A stretch of 64,000 nucleotides of DNA from Gordonibacter urolithinfaciens (GCF_900199375.1 NZ_LT900217.1:2666001-2730000), one strand, 5' to 3'. Counted from the stretch's first letter, positions 25,619 to 35,189 are shown. Notes: a model not told the origin generated them from the sequence alone. Made by a program: numbers and translations.

Positions 25619-28600
25619 GTGTTCGACAAACGCCTGCTCGCCCTCGTTCCGTCGGCGCGGAAGTTTATCGCTGCCGATGTCGTGTTCCAGTGGATCGCCC
25701 TTCTTGCCAATATCGCCCTGTTCTTCATGGTCGGCTCGTTTTCGCAGACGCTGCTCGCCGATGCGGTCACCGTGCAGGCGGCGGCGAACCTCGCTGTTTT
25801 CGCCGCGCTGGCCGTGGTCGTGCGCATGGCGTGCCAGACGCTCGCGCAGCGTATGGGACTGGCTGCAAGCGAGGTTGCCAAGCGCGCTGTGCGCCAAGAG
25901 GTGTACGACAAGCTCGTGCGCCTGGGGCCGTCGTATCGCGAGCGTGTCTCCACGAGTGAGGCCGTTCAGATCAGCGTGGAGGGCACCGAGCAGCTGGAAA
26001 GCTACTTCGGCTCGTACCTGCCGCAGCTGTTCTACGCGGTGCTGGCCCCGCTCACGCTGTTCGCCTGCCTGGCGCCGATCTCGTTGCCGTCGGCTGCGGC
26101 GCTCGTCGTGTGCGTGCCGTTCATCCCCGCATCCATCATGGCGGTGCAGAAATTCGCCAAGCGCACCATGCGCAACTACTGGGGTTCCTACACCGACCTC
26201 GGCGGCATGTTCCTCGAGAATATCCAAGGACTGACCACGCTCAAGATGTACCGCGCCGACGAGCAGGCGCACGAGCAGATGAACGGCCAGGCCGAGGGAT
26301 TCCGCCGCCAGACCATGCGCCTTCTGCGCATGCAGCTCAACTCCATCACCATCATGGACTTGTTCGCGTTCGGCGGCGCCGCGGTAGGCATTGCCGTGGT
26401 GCTCGGGCAGTATGCGGCAGGCGCCGTGGCGTTCGGCGCCGCGTTCGCCATCGTGTTCTTGTCGGCCGAGTTCTTCCTGCCGCTGCGCACGCTGGGGTCG
26501 TTTTTCCACACGGCCATGAACGGCATGGCCGCCGCCGAGAAGATGTTCGCCATTTTGGACACGCCGGAGGACCGCGACGGCGCGCGCTCGGTGGACCCGG
26601 CGGGCGCTGATATTTCGTGCTGCGGCGTGGGCTACTCGTTCGACGGCGAGCGGACGGTGCTCCAAAACATCGACTTCGAGGCTCCTGCCGGCAGCTTCAT
26701 CGGTGTGGCGGGGGAGAGCGGATCGGGCAAGTCCACGCTTGCCGGCATTCTGACCGGGGCGAATGCCTCCTATAGCGGCACGGTTGAAGTGGGCGGGATC
26801 GACCTGCGCGACGTCTCGCGCGCCTCGCTGCGCGAGACGATCACGGCTGTGTCGTTCCAAAGCTACCTGTTCAAGGGAACGCTGCGCTCGAATCTCGCGC
26901 TGGCGAAACCCACGGCGACCGACGACGAACTGTGGCACGTGCTGACCCGCTGCCGCCTTGATGGCTTCGCGCACGAGGCCGGAGGCTTGGATGCCCCCGT
27001 GGCCGAGGCCGGCCGCAACCTTTCGGGCGGCCAGCGCCAGCGCCTGGCCATGGCCCGAGCGCTGCTGCACGACGCCCCGGTGTACCTGCTGGACGAGGCC
27101 ACCTCGAACATCGATGCAGAGAGCGAGAGCGCCATCATCGAGCTTGTGCACGAGCTGGCGCGCACGAAGACCGTCATCATGATCTCGCACCGACTCGCAG
27201 CCCTGCGCGGCGCCGATTGCATCTACGTGCTCGAGGACGGCCGCGTGGTCGAGTCGGGCCCGCATGATGCCCTTGTCGAAGCCTCGGGCGCCTTCGCCCG
27301 CCTCTGGGGGCAGCAAGCCGAGCTGGAAGCCTTCGCCCGCGGCGAAACAAAGGAACCTGCCAATGTCGCCGCCGCCGCGACCCCTTGCGGCAACCCTGCA
27401 CCCGAAGCTCCATTGAGCGGCTCCGCCCCCATGGCCTCCCACGACTCCGCCCCCTGCCATTCCGCCGCCGTTGACTCCGGGAGCGCTTTCGACGAGTCGG
27501 CGGTCCCGGGAGGTCTCGCCGGGTCATCCTCTTGCGCAGACTCCGCAAACGCCACAGCCTCCGCTCCCCATCGCTCTCATCTCTCCGTCATGCTGCGCCT
27601 CGTGAAGCTCACGCGGCCGCTTTTGCCGGTCATGGCGCTTGCCGTGGTGCTGGGCGTCATGGGCTTTGCGGCGGCCATCTTCCTCACCGTGTTCGCCGCC
27701 TACGCGCTGCTCGGCCTTGCGGGGCTGCCGCAGCCTGTCGCCGCCGGTGCCGCTATCGTGGCGCTCGGCGTATGCGGCGTAGTGCGTGGCCCCCTGCGCT
27801 ACGGCGAGCAGCTGTGCAACCACTACCTGGCCTTCCGCATCCTCGCGCTCGTGCGCGACCGGGTGTTTGCGGCGCTGAGGCGCCTGGCGCCCGCCAAGTT
27901 GGAGGGCCGCGACAAGGGCGACCTCGTGTCGCTCGTCACCTCCGACGTGGAGCTGTTGGAGGTGTTCTACGCCCACACCCTCTCCCCGGCGCTCATCGCG
28001 CTCATCGTGTCGGTAGGCATGACGGCGTTCGTCGGCTTCCAGTCGCCGGTGCTCGGCGCGCTTGCGCTCGCCTCGTACGTGCTCGTGGGCGTGGCGGTGC
28101 CGCTCGTGTCCTCCAGGGCCAGCGGAAGTGCGGGGCGTGCCGTGCGCGACCGCATCGGCGACATGAACGCGTTCGTGCTCGACAGCCTGCGGGGCCTCGC
28201 CGAGACGCTGCAGTACGGCCGGGCGGCCGACCGTGCGCACGAGCTCTCGGCGCGCATGGCGAACCTGGCCGGCGTCGAGCGCCGCCTCAAAGGCCGCACG
28301 GCGCTGTTCATGGCGCTCGTCGGCGCCGTCGTGATTGTCTGCGACGTGGCGATGCTGCTCGTTTCCGCCGCGCTTGCGATGCAGGGGGATATCGGCGTGG
28401 GTGCCGCCGTGCTGGCCACCACGGCGCTCATGTCGTCGTTCGGCCCGGTCATCGCCGTGGCGAACCTGGGCTCCACCTTGCAGCAGACCCTGGCGTCGGG
28501 CGCGCGCGTGCTCGACCTTCTGGACGAGCGCCCGCAGACCGAGGAGGTGGCCGACGGGGTGGACCTGGACGGCTTCGAGGGCGCGGCCGCACGGCGCGTG

Positions 28601-29224
28601 GACTTCTCCTACGGTGGCGCGCGCGTGCTCGAGCAGGTGGACGTGCGCATCGAGCCGGGCGAGATCGTGCGCGTGGCGGGCCGCAGCGGCGCGGGCAAGT
28701 CCACGCTGCTCAAGCTGTTCATGCGCTTCTGGGATGCCGAGAAGGGCGTCGTGGAGGTGTCGGGCCGCGACGTGCGTCGCGTCAATACCGCCAGCCTGCG
28801 CGAGGTGGAAGGGTTCATGACGCAGGACACGCACCTGTTCGAGGGCACCATCCGCGACAACCTCGTGCTCGCGCGCCCCGATGCCGCCGAGGCCGAGCTT
28901 GCCGACGCCGTGCGCAAGGCATCGCTCGCAGATCTGGTGGAGCGCCTGCCGCAGGGCCTCGACACGCCGGTGGGGGAGCTTGGCGACACGCTCTCGGGCG
29001 GCGAGCGCCAGCGCATCGGGCTTGCCCGCGTCTTTTTGCACGACGCCCCGCTCGTGCTGCTCGACGAGCCCACGAGCAACCTCGACAGCCTGAACGAGGC
29101 CGCCGTGCTGCGCGCACTCGCCGAGAACCGCGACGGCAAGACCGTGCTCATCGTCAGCCATCGCGCCTCGGCCGCCGCCATCGCCGACCGCACGTTCTCC
29201 GTCGAGCACGGCCGCGTGTCGTAG
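25619..29224 (+). CDS. cydDC: Single-chain CydDC-type ABC exporter (two TMD-NBD halves)
   Basis: A 1201-residue protein with two complete ABC half-exporters. Half one has a six-helix domain (about 15-310), then an NBD with Walker A GESGSGKST, signature LSGGQRQRLAMARAL and Walker B YLLDEATS. A disordered Ser/Ala/Pro linker (about 565-655) joins it to half two: six helices, GRSGAGKST, LSGGERQRIGLARVF and VLLDEPTS. The N-terminal half resembles CydD and the second CydC, which export cysteine/glutathione for cytochrome bd assembly; normally they are separate subunits. Starts at GTG. No cydAB is in the window, so the substrate is inferred from family likeness only. Confidence 0.8.
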   Translation: MFDKRLLALVPSARKFIAADVVFQWIALLANIALFFMVGSFSQTLLADAVTVQAAANLAVFAALAVVVRMACQTLAQRMGLAASEVAKRAVRQEVYDKLVRLGPSYRERVSTSEAVQISVEGTEQLESYFGSYLPQLFYAVLAPLTLFACLAPISLPSAAALVVCVPFIPASIMAVQKFAKRTMRNYWGSYTDLGGMFLENIQGLTTLKMYRADEQAHEQMNGQAEGFRRQTMRLLRMQLNSITIMDLFAFGGAAVGIAVVLGQYAAGAVAFGAAFAIVFLSAEFFLPLRTLGSFFHTAMNGMAAAEKMFAILDTPEDRDGARSVDPAGADISCCGVGYSFDGERTVLQNIDFEAPAGSFIGVAGESGSGKSTLAGILTGANASYSGTVEVGGIDLRDVSRASLRETITAVSFQSYLFKGTLRSNLALAKPTATDDELWHVLTRCRLDGFAHEAGGLDAPVAEAGRNLSGGQRQRLAMARALLHDAPVYLLDEATSNIDAESESAIIELVHELARTKTVIMISHRLAALRGADCIYVLEDGRVVESGPHDALVEASGAFARLWGQQAELEAFARGETKEPANVAAAATPCGNPAPEAPLSGSAPMASHDSAPCHSAAVDSGSAFDESAVPGGLAGSSSCADSANATASAPHRSHLSVMLRLVKLTRPLLPVMALAVVLGVMGFAAAIFLTVFAAYALLGLAGLPQPVAAGAAIVALGVCGVVRGPLRYGEQLCNHYLAFRILALVRDRVFAALRRLAPAKLEGRDKGDLVSLVTSDVELLEVFYAHTLSPALIALIVSVGMTAFVGFQSPVLGALALASYVLVGVAVPLVSSRASGSAGRAVRDRIGDMNAFVLDSLRGLAETLQYGRAADRAHELSARMANLAGVERRLKGRTALFMALVGAVVIVCDVAMLLVSAALAMQGDIGVGAAVLATTALMSSFGPVIAVANLGSTLQQTLASGARVLDLLDERPQTEEVADGVDLDGFEGAAARRVDFSYGGARVLEQVDVRIEPGEIVRVAGRSGAGKSTLLKLFMRFWDAEKGVVEVSGRDVRRVNTASLREVEGFMTQDTHLFEGTIRDNLVLARPDAAEAELADAVRKASLADLVERLPQGLDTPVGELGDTLSGGERQRIGLARVFLHDAPLVLLDEPTSNLDSLNEAAVLRALAENRDGKTVLIVSHRASAAAIADRTFSVEHGRVS

Positions 29225-29330
29225 GCGTCACCTGGCTGGCCGAGCGCTCCGCCAGCTGCTCGCCCCCGCTGTCTCGGAGGAGGAGGGGTCGGCCGGCATG
29301 CAGTTTTTTCGCAACACCGTGAACGGGGGG

Positions 29331-29358
29331 TTGCAATCAGAAGGCGCTGTGGTAAACT
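29331..29358 (+). promoter_or_regulatory. Promoter of rpsB-tsf
   Basis: TTGCAA (29331-29336), 16-bp spacer, TAAACT (29353-29358), about 115 bases ahead of rpsB. The remaining gap from 29225 holds no other element I can support. Confidence 0.55.
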
Positions 29359-29472
29359 TTCGAAGTTTCTAATTACGCATGCTCGTGCGACCCGCTCCGC
29401 CAGTGGCCAACCGGAAAAGGCTGCGGAGGCAGGGGATGACCTCGGGCAGAGGACTAACGAATGGAGAGAGCA

Positions 29473-30282
29473 ATGACGAAAGTCAGCATTCAGACGCTGC
29501 TCGACGCGGGCAGCCACTTCGGCCATCAGACGCGCCGTTGGAACCCCAAGATGAAGCCCTACATCTTCGGCAGCCGCGGCGACATCTACATCATCGACCT
29601 CAAACAGACGCTCTACGGCCTGGACGCGGCTTACACGTTCGTGTCCGAGATCGCCCGCAAGGGCGGCACCGTGCTGTTCGTGGGCACGAAGAAGCAGGCC
29701 CAGGAGGCCGTGGCCGACGCTGCCAACAAGTGCGGCATGCCCTACGTGAACGCCCGCTGGCTCGGCGGCATGCTCACGAACTTCGTTACCATCCGCTCCC
29801 GCGTGACCCGCATGGAGGAGCTGGAGGCCATGGAGGCCGACGGCCGCATGGCGGTGCTGCCGAAGAAGGAGCAGATCCTGCTGCGCAAGGAGCTTGGCAA
29901 GCTGCAGACGAACCTCAACGGCATCCGCAACATGAAGCGCGTGCCCGACGCCATCTTCGTCATCGACACGAACCGCGAGGCCATCGCCATCCATGAGGCC
30001 CGCCGCCTGGACATTCCCGTCGTGGGCACGCTCGACACGAACTGCGACCCGGACGACGTCGATTTCGGCATCCCGGCCAACGACGACGCCATCCGCTCCG
30101 TGCGCCTGCTCGCCGACTTCGTGGCCGACGCCGTGATCGCCGGCGTGGGCGTGCCGGTGACGGCCGCCGAGATCGCTCCGGCCGACGCCGAGGCCGCCCC
30201 TGCCGCCGAGGCTCCGGCTGCCGTGGAGGCCGCCCCTGCCGAGGCTGCCCCCGAGGCTGCGGCCGCCCCTGCCGCCGAGTAG
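29473..30282 (+). CDS. rpsB: 30S ribosomal protein S2
   Basis: A 269-residue S2 (uS2). The ATG at 29473 was preferred to one four codons upstream because GGAGAGAG lies in front of it. Signatures are [42 protein letters not shown] and the [27 protein letters not shown] segment. The last ~40 residues form an Ala/Pro/Glu-rich tail, longer than usual, which is a common look for this high-GC lineage. It is followed by tsf in the conserved order. Confidence 0.96.
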   Translation: MTKVSIQTLLDAGSHFGHQTRRWNPKMKPYIFGSRGDIYIIDLKQTLYGLDAAYTFVSEIARKGGTVLFVGTKKQAQEAVADAANKCGMPYVNARWLGGMLTNFVTIRSRVTRMEELEAMEADGRMAVLPKKEQILLRKELGKLQTNLNGIRNMKRVPDAIFVIDTNREAIAIHEARRLDIPVVGTLDTNCDPDDVDFGIPANDDAIRSVRLLADFVADAVIAGVGVPVTAAEIAPADAEAAPAAEAPAAVEAAPAEAAPEAAAAPAAE

Positions 30283-30297
30283 GCTGCGCGCGGCGAA

Positions 30298-30326
30298 CCC
30301 GCCCCGCTTCTGCGGGAGCGGGCTTT
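30298..30326 (+). terminator. Bulged hairpin between rpsB and tsf
   Basis: CCCGCCCCGC and GCGGGAGCGGG pair with one bulged A around TTCT and are followed by CTTTACG. It probably acts as a partial terminator or processing site that adjusts tsf relative to rpsB. Confidence 0.45.
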
Positions 30327-30420
30327 ACGAGAGAAGAGTCGCGCCCTCCCCGCCTATGCGGCCCGAGGGCGCTTCCACCCCGGCACCGCGCATGCGGCGC
30401 CGTAGAGAGAAAGGAACAAC

Positions 30421-31287
30421 GTGGCTGAGATCACCGCTTCCCTGGTCAAGGAGCTCCGCGAGATGACTGGCGCCGGCATGATGGAGTGCAAGAAGGCGCT
30501 CGTCGAGGCCGAGGCCGACTTGGAAAAGGCCGTCGACGTCCTGCGCACCCGCGGCCTGGCCGCCGTTGCCAAGAAGGCCGGCCGCGCCACCAACGAGGGC
30601 ACGGTCATGGCCATCGTCTCCGACGACGCCACGACGGGCGCCGTCGTGGAGCTCAACTGCGAGACCGACTTCGTGGGCATGAACGACAAGTTCAAGGCCT
30701 ACGCCGAGAAGATCGCCAAGGCCGCCCTGGCCGCCAAGCCCGCCGACCTGGAGGCCCTCAAGGCCGCCGACGCCGAGGGCGAGACGGTGGAGGCCGTGGT
30801 GACCGACGCCATCCACACGCTGGGCGAGAACATCCAGCTGTCCCGCTTCGCGCTCGTTGAGGGCGGCGCCGTGTCGTCCTACATCCACGGCGGCGGCAAG
30901 ATCGGCGTGCTCGTGCAGTTCGACGTGGAGGGCATCGACCCCGCGTCCGACGGCTTCAAGGCCTACGGCCGCGACATCGCCATGCAGGTGGCCGCCGCGT
31001 CCCCGGTCGCCGCGAACCGCGATGCCGTCGACCCGGCCATCGTCGAGCACGAGAAGGCCATCTACATGGCCCAGGCCGCCGAGTCCGGCAAGCCCGAGGC
31101 TATCCAGGAGAAGATGGCCACCGGCCGCCTGGAGAAGTTCTTCAAGGAGAGCACCCTCACCGAGCAGGCCTTCGTGAAGAACCCGGATCAGAGCGTGTCC
31201 GAGTACACCGACGAGGTCGCAAAGAACCTCGGCGGCACGATCGGCATCGTCGACTTCAAGCGCTTCGTGCTGGGCGAAGAGGCGTAA
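30421..31287 (+). CDS. tsf: Elongation factor Ts
   Basis: A 288-residue guanine-nucleotide exchange factor for EF-Tu. It starts at GTG with GAGAGAAAGGAA upstream. The N-terminal UBA-like domain has LVKELREMTGAGMMECKKAL; next come RTRGLAAVAKKAGRATNEG and VVELNCETDFVGMND, the segments that insert into EF-Tu. Length is normal. It is the second gene of rpsB-tsf and ends at a strong terminator. Confidence 0.96.
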   Translation: MAEITASLVKELREMTGAGMMECKKALVEAEADLEKAVDVLRTRGLAAVAKKAGRATNEGTVMAIVSDDATTGAVVELNCETDFVGMNDKFKAYAEKIAKAALAAKPADLEALKAADAEGETVEAVVTDAIHTLGENIQLSRFALVEGGAVSSYIHGGGKIGVLVQFDVEGIDPASDGFKAYGRDIAMQVAAASPVAANRDAVDPAIVEHEKAIYMAQAAESGKPEAIQEKMATGRLEKFFKESTLTEQAFVKNPDQSVSEYTDEVAKNLGGTIGIVDFKRFVLGEEA

Positions 31288-31332
31288 GGCCCCGCATCGA
31301 CCGCGGCCCATCTGCTCTTCTGCTTTCGCTGT

Positions 31333-31363
31333 GAAGGCCCGCTTCGTGCGGGCCTTCGCTTTC
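31333..31363 (+). terminator. Intrinsic terminator after tsf
   Basis: GAAGGCCCGC and GCGGGCCTTC form a perfect 10-bp stem around TTCGT, followed by GCTTTCT. Confidence 0.75.
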
Positions 31364-31369
31364 TATAAT
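31364..31369 (+). promoter_or_regulatory. Consensus -10 box for murA
   Basis: TATAAT directly after the tsf terminator, 94 bases before the murA start. The region 17 bases upstream lies inside the terminator stem and gives only a poor -35 (CTTCGT), so the promoter and terminator overlap. Confidence 0.5.
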
Positions 31370-31462
31370 GGCAGGGTGCTGCAAACGGCGCCGGGGCAAC
31401 GGCGCGTGGACGATAGACGAGCGATGCCCGGCCGCCTTCGAGCCGGGTGCGAAGGACAATCC

Positions 31463-32752
31463 ATGGCTGAAGAAATCATCATCGTGCAGGGCACGGGCGT
31501 GCTGACCGGCGAGGTTCCCGTGTCGGGCGCAAAGAACTCGGCGCTCAAGCTCATGGCCGCCGCCTTGCTGGGGGGTGGAACCACCGCCATCCACAACGTG
31601 CCGCTCATCTCGGACATCGCCATCATGTCCGAGGTGCTGCGATGCCTGAACGCGCGCGTTGAGCGCGAGGGCCACACGCTCGTGGTGGACACCGGCCCCG
31701 TGGACAAGTGGGAGACCCCCTACGAGCTGGTGTCGAAGATGCGCGCGAGCATCGCCGTGCTGGGCCCGCTCATCGGGCGGTTCGGCCAGGCGCGCGTCGC
31801 CATGCCGGGCGGCTGCCAGATCGGCGCCCGCAAGATCGACATGCACCTCGTGGGGCTGGAGGCGCTGGGCGTGGAATTCGTGGTGGACCACGGCTTCCTG
31901 GAGGCCACCACGCCGCACGGCCTGACCGGCGCGCACGTCGTGCTGGACTTCCCCAGCGTGGGCGCCACGGAGAACCTGCTCATGGCCGCCGTGGCAGCCG
32001 AGGGCACCACCACCGTGGAGAACGCGGCGCGCGAACCGGAGATCGTCGACTTGGCGAACATGCTGAACGCCATGGGGGCGCGCGTGTCCGGCGGCGGCTC
32101 GTCGCTCATCGAGGTGGAGGGCGTGCCCGTCGAGAGCCTGCATCCCTGCGAGCACACCACGGTGGGCGACCGCATAGAGGCCGGCACGTTCCTCACCGGC
32201 GGCGCGCTCATGGGCGGCCCGGTGACGGTGCGCGGCATCGACCCGTCGTACCTGCGCATGGCGCTCATGAAGCTGGAGGCCATGGGCTGCGACGTGCAGG
32301 CCGGCGCCGACTGGATCACCGTGCGGCGCGAGGGGCCGCTCGCGCCCATCGATTTGCAGACGCTGCCGCACCCCGGCTTCCCGACCGACCTGCAGGCGCA
32401 GTTCATGCTGCTGGCGGCCCGCGCCGTGGGGACATCCGTCATCACGGAGAACGTGTTCGAGAACCGCTTCATGTTCGCCAGCGAGCTCATGCGCATGGGC
32501 GCCGACATCGTCATCGAGGACCATCATGCCCTCGTGCGCGGCGTGGATGGGCTGCAGGGTGCCGACGTGTCCTCCACCGACCTGCGTGCCGGCGCGGCGC
32601 TCGTGCTGGCGGGCGTCTCGGCCGAGGGGGAGACGCGCGTGCACGACATCCGCCATATCGACCGCGGCTACGAGGACTACGTGGGCAAGCTGGGCCTGCT
32701 CGGCGCCGACATCGAGCGCGTGACGATAGACGACGCGCTGCCGGCGTGCTAG
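31463..32752 (+). CDS. murA: UDP-N-acetylglucosamine 1-carboxyvinyltransferase
   Basis: A 429-residue enzyme that adds enolpyruvate from PEP to UDP-GlcNAc, the first committed step of peptidoglycan synthesis. The ATG at 31463 was chosen over an upstream in-frame start because the family begins within a few residues of the sugar-binding VSGAKNSALK. The nucleophile is Cys118 in AMPGGCQIGARK, so the enzyme belongs to the fosfomycin-susceptible type (relatives with Asp there are resistant). The C-terminal FPTDLQAQFMLLAA is intact. GAAGGAC precedes the start. The LCP gene follows after 12 bases. Confidence 0.95.
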   Translation: MAEEIIIVQGTGVLTGEVPVSGAKNSALKLMAAALLGGGTTAIHNVPLISDIAIMSEVLRCLNARVEREGHTLVVDTGPVDKWETPYELVSKMRASIAVLGPLIGRFGQARVAMPGGCQIGARKIDMHLVGLEALGVEFVVDHGFLEATTPHGLTGAHVVLDFPSVGATENLLMAAVAAEGTTTVENAAREPEIVDLANMLNAMGARVSGGGSSLIEVEGVPVESLHPCEHTTVGDRIEAGTFLTGGALMGGPVTVRGIDPSYLRMALMKLEAMGCDVQAGADWITVRREGPLAPIDLQTLPHPGFPTDLQAQFMLLAARAVGTSVITENVFENRFMFASELMRMGADIVIEDHHALVRGVDGLQGADVSSTDLRAGAALVLAGVSAEGETRVHDIRHIDRGYEDYVGKLGLLGADIERVTIDDALPAC

Positions 32753-32764
32753 CGGGGCCGTTGC

Positions 32765-34261
32765 ATGGCTAGGCGCAAGAAGGGCTTCACCGCAGCCCAA
32801 TCGAAGCTCACGTCGCACCGCATGAGGTCGGCGATGCTCGGCACGCACGTGCCGCGGCGCATCCGCCCGGCATCGGTCCGCATGAACGCCGATGCCGTGG
32901 GCTTCTCCAGCACGCGCAAGAAGAAGCGCGCCGCGCGCGGCGTGGTGGACACGTTGCTGCCCTCCACGGCCACGCGCGAGACCTCGTCGGACTACAGCCG
33001 CCGCGTGGGGCGCCGCGACATCGCCCAAGAGCTGCAGCGCAAGGCGCGCGTCCGCCGCATCGTGGCCGCCGTCATCGCCGTCGCGGTGGTGGCCGCAGTC
33101 GCCGGCGGCGTGGGGCTGGCCACGTTCTTCGGCTCGGTGGACGGGAAGATGGGGCTGGGCGACTCCGACGCGAAGGCCGCCCTCACGGCGCCGAAAGAGG
33201 GCGCCTGGTACGCCCTGCTCGCGGCCGACCTGGGCGCCGCCACGGCCACGCAGGAGCAGGAGGGCCCCGACGCGCTCGTGCTCGCGCGCGTGGACGCTTC
33301 CTCCCGTGCGGTCACGCTCGTCTCGATTCCGGCGAACTTGCAGGTCACGCTCAAGGACGGCAAGGTGCATCCCCTGCGAGAGGCCGCGGCGCAGGGCGAT
33401 GCGGCGCTCGTGTCGGCGGTGGCCGGTTTCGCGGGAGTGGACATCGCGCACTACGCGAAGACCGATGCGGCGGGCATCGCCTCCCTGGTGGATCATTTGG
33501 GGGGCATAGAGGTCGACGTGGCGCAGGAGGTGGACGACCCTGCGGCAGGCGACGTCTACCTGGCCCCCGGCGTGCAGACGCTCGACGGCAATGCGGCCGT
33601 CACGTTCCTGCGTGCGCGGAACTTCTCGAACGGGATCGACGATCAGGCGCGGAACCAGCGTGAGTTCCTGGCGTCCTTGGCCGCGCGCATGCTCGAGGAC
33701 GGCGGCGCTTTGGCGTTCGCCACGCAGCTGGACGCTGTGGGCGGCTCGTTCCATACCGACGTTGCGGCTGTGGACGCCCTCAAGCTGGCTGGCGCGCTGG
33801 GCGGCATCGATGCCGCGAGCGTGCAGGGGGCGCTCGTGCCCGGTTACGAGGCCACACGCGACGGCGCGACCCGCTACGTGGCTTCGAGCGACGCGTGGGC
33901 GGGCATGATGGAGCTGGTTGACGCAGGTCAGCCGCCCGTTGTGGACGAGGGCGCGTATGCGCAGGTCGACCGCGGCAGCTTCAAGCTGGAAGTTCGCAAC
34001 GGCGCGGGCATAACGGGCGGGGCGGCCCAGGTGGGAGAGATCCTGGCGGCCGACGGGTTCAACGTGGCCGGCACGGGCAACGCCGACAGCTCCGAGTTCC
34101 CCGAGACGCTCGTGGTGTATGACGGCGAGGAGCACAAGGAGCAGGCCGAGGAAGTGGTGCGCGCTCTGGGCACAGGCCGGGCTATCGTGGGCGCGGGCTA
34201 TTACGAGTACGAGACCGATGTGCTCGTGATCATCGGCAGGGACTGGAAGCCCGTGGCGTAG
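32765..34261 (+). CDS. LytR-CpsA-Psr-like protein with LytR_C domain, divergent active site
   Basis: A 498-residue membrane protein. Residues 1-95 are an unusually long basic cytoplasmic tail, ~98-121 one transmembrane helix, ~150-370 an LCP-type domain, and ~400-495 a LytR_C domain (KLEVRNGAGITGGAAQVGEIL). LCP proteins attach wall polymers from polyprenyl phosphate to peptidoglycan outside the membrane. Here the usual SIPRD segment reads SIPANL and the RxD before it reads GPDALVLARVD, so conserved phosphate-binding arginines are missing; FLRARNFSNGIDDQARNQREFL is kept. It may be an inactive or altered member. It is cotranscribed with murA. Confidence 0.78.
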   Translation: MARRKKGFTAAQSKLTSHRMRSAMLGTHVPRRIRPASVRMNADAVGFSSTRKKKRAARGVVDTLLPSTATRETSSDYSRRVGRRDIAQELQRKARVRRIVAAVIAVAVVAAVAGGVGLATFFGSVDGKMGLGDSDAKAALTAPKEGAWYALLAADLGAATATQEQEGPDALVLARVDASSRAVTLVSIPANLQVTLKDGKVHPLREAAAQGDAALVSAVAGFAGVDIAHYAKTDAAGIASLVDHLGGIEVDVAQEVDDPAAGDVYLAPGVQTLDGNAAVTFLRARNFSNGIDDQARNQREFLASLAARMLEDGGALAFATQLDAVGGSFHTDVAAVDALKLAGALGGIDAASVQGALVPGYEATRDGATRYVASSDAWAGMMELVDAGQPPVVDEGAYAQVDRGSFKLEVRNGAGITGGAAQVGEILAADGFNVAGTGNADSSEFPETLVVYDGEEHKEQAEEVVRALGTGRAIVGAGYYEYETDVLVIIGRDWKPVA

Positions 34262-34445
34262 GCGGGGCGCGACGCGGCTGGCTCCGGTGCCTGCGACTTG
34301 CTCCCAGCGACGGCCCCGCCGCCTTTCGGGCCGCTCGATGCGTTGCTCCCGCATGCCTTGCAGCCACCCGTCCCGGAACGCGGCCGGCCGGTCGGTGTCG
34401 CCCGCGTGCATTTACGGCACCGAGCGCGTCGCGCCCGCCGCGCTA

Positions 34446-34454
34446 TGGTAGAAT
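34446..34454 (+). promoter_or_regulatory. Extended -10 promoter of the NifU-like gene
   Basis: TGG followed by TAGAAT (34449-34454), 40 bases before the start codon. No -35 box is evident, as is usual for extended -10 promoters. Confidence 0.45.
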
Positions 34455-34493
34455 CGGCACCCGAGAAACATCATTTCGACGAAGGAGCTTTTC

Positions 34494-34730
34494 ATGGTAG
34501 ACAAGAACGACGTGGCGGCGGTGCTCGAGCTCATCCGCCCCAGCCTGCAGGCCGACGGCGGCGACGTGAGGTTCGTCGATGTGGACGAGGACGGCGTGGT
34601 GTCGGTGGAGCTGCAGGGTGCCTGCAAGGGCTGCCCCATGTCCGAGATGACGCTGGCGAACGGCGTGGAGCGCATCCTGAAGGAGCGCGTGCCCGGCGTG
34701 ACGAAGGTCGTCGCCGTCCACGAAGGCTAG
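34494..34730 (+). CDS. NifU C-terminal-domain (NFU) iron-sulfur scaffold
   Basis: A 78-residue stand-alone NFU domain that carries Fe-S clusters to apoproteins. The paired cysteines are in GACKGCPMS, in the usual place after the VELQGAC strand, with RPSLQADGGDVRFVDV upstream. GAAGGAG precedes the ATG. No suf or isc genes are adjacent. The next gene, a cysteine-rich small protein, follows after 18 bases, so the two are probably one unit. Confidence 0.92.
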   Translation: MVDKNDVAAVLELIRPSLQADGGDVRFVDVDEDGVVSVELQGACKGCPMSEMTLANGVERILKERVPGVTKVVAVHEG

Positions 34731-34748
34731 AACGGAGGGACCGGGGCC

Positions 34749-35039
34749 ATGGCGAACTGTTGGGAGCGGCGCGGGTGCGACGAAGAGATGATGTCGCGCT
34801 GCCCGCACAACACGCCCGGCGAGCCGTGCCCGGCCGACTGCCACTACGCCGCCTGCGACCGGCCGACGCACGTGGTGGCGACCGACTTCGCGGTGCTGCT
34901 CAACCCCGAGCGGTACTACGATGCGGCCGTGAAGGAGGTGTGCCGCTTCTGCGAGCACTTCCTGGAGCACGGCCCGGACATCGCCGACGCGCCCGAGGAC
35001 GGGCCGCGCGCCGGCAACCCGAACCGCTTCCTGCTGTAA
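34749..35039 (+). CDS. Small cysteine-rich protein of unknown function
   Basis: A 96-residue cytoplasmic protein with nine cysteines. It begins ANCWERRGCDEE, resembling the small two-CW proteins, then RCPHNTPGEPCPADCHYAACDRPTH and, later, VCRFCEHFLEHG. The spacing suggests one or two metal or Fe-S sites, but no characterised family is certain. AACGGAGGG precedes the ATG. It is probably cotranscribed with the NFU scaffold gene, which would fit a cluster-holding role; that is inference only. Confidence 0.7.
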   Translation: MANCWERRGCDEEMMSRCPHNTPGEPCPADCHYAACDRPTHVVATDFAVLLNPERYYDAAVKEVCRFCEHFLEHGPDIADAPEDGPRAGNPNRFLL

Positions 35040-35189
35040 GGCGGGCCGCGGCTGCCGCTTGCACGGCGGGACGCCGTTCCCGCTGTCCGCATGCGGCGTT
35101 TGGGGTATCATGAGCAAGGCAGGAACGCGCGGCCGCCCGGGAGGGCGGCCGCGTTGCACGCAGGGCCAACGATGGAAACAGGAGGAAGC

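Noticed and set aside
31256-34411. Minus-strand open frame of about 1050 codons across murA and the LCP gene
   Set aside because: murA and the LCP protein are well recognised on the plus strand; the antisense translation is His/Arg/Gly-rich low-complexity sequence.
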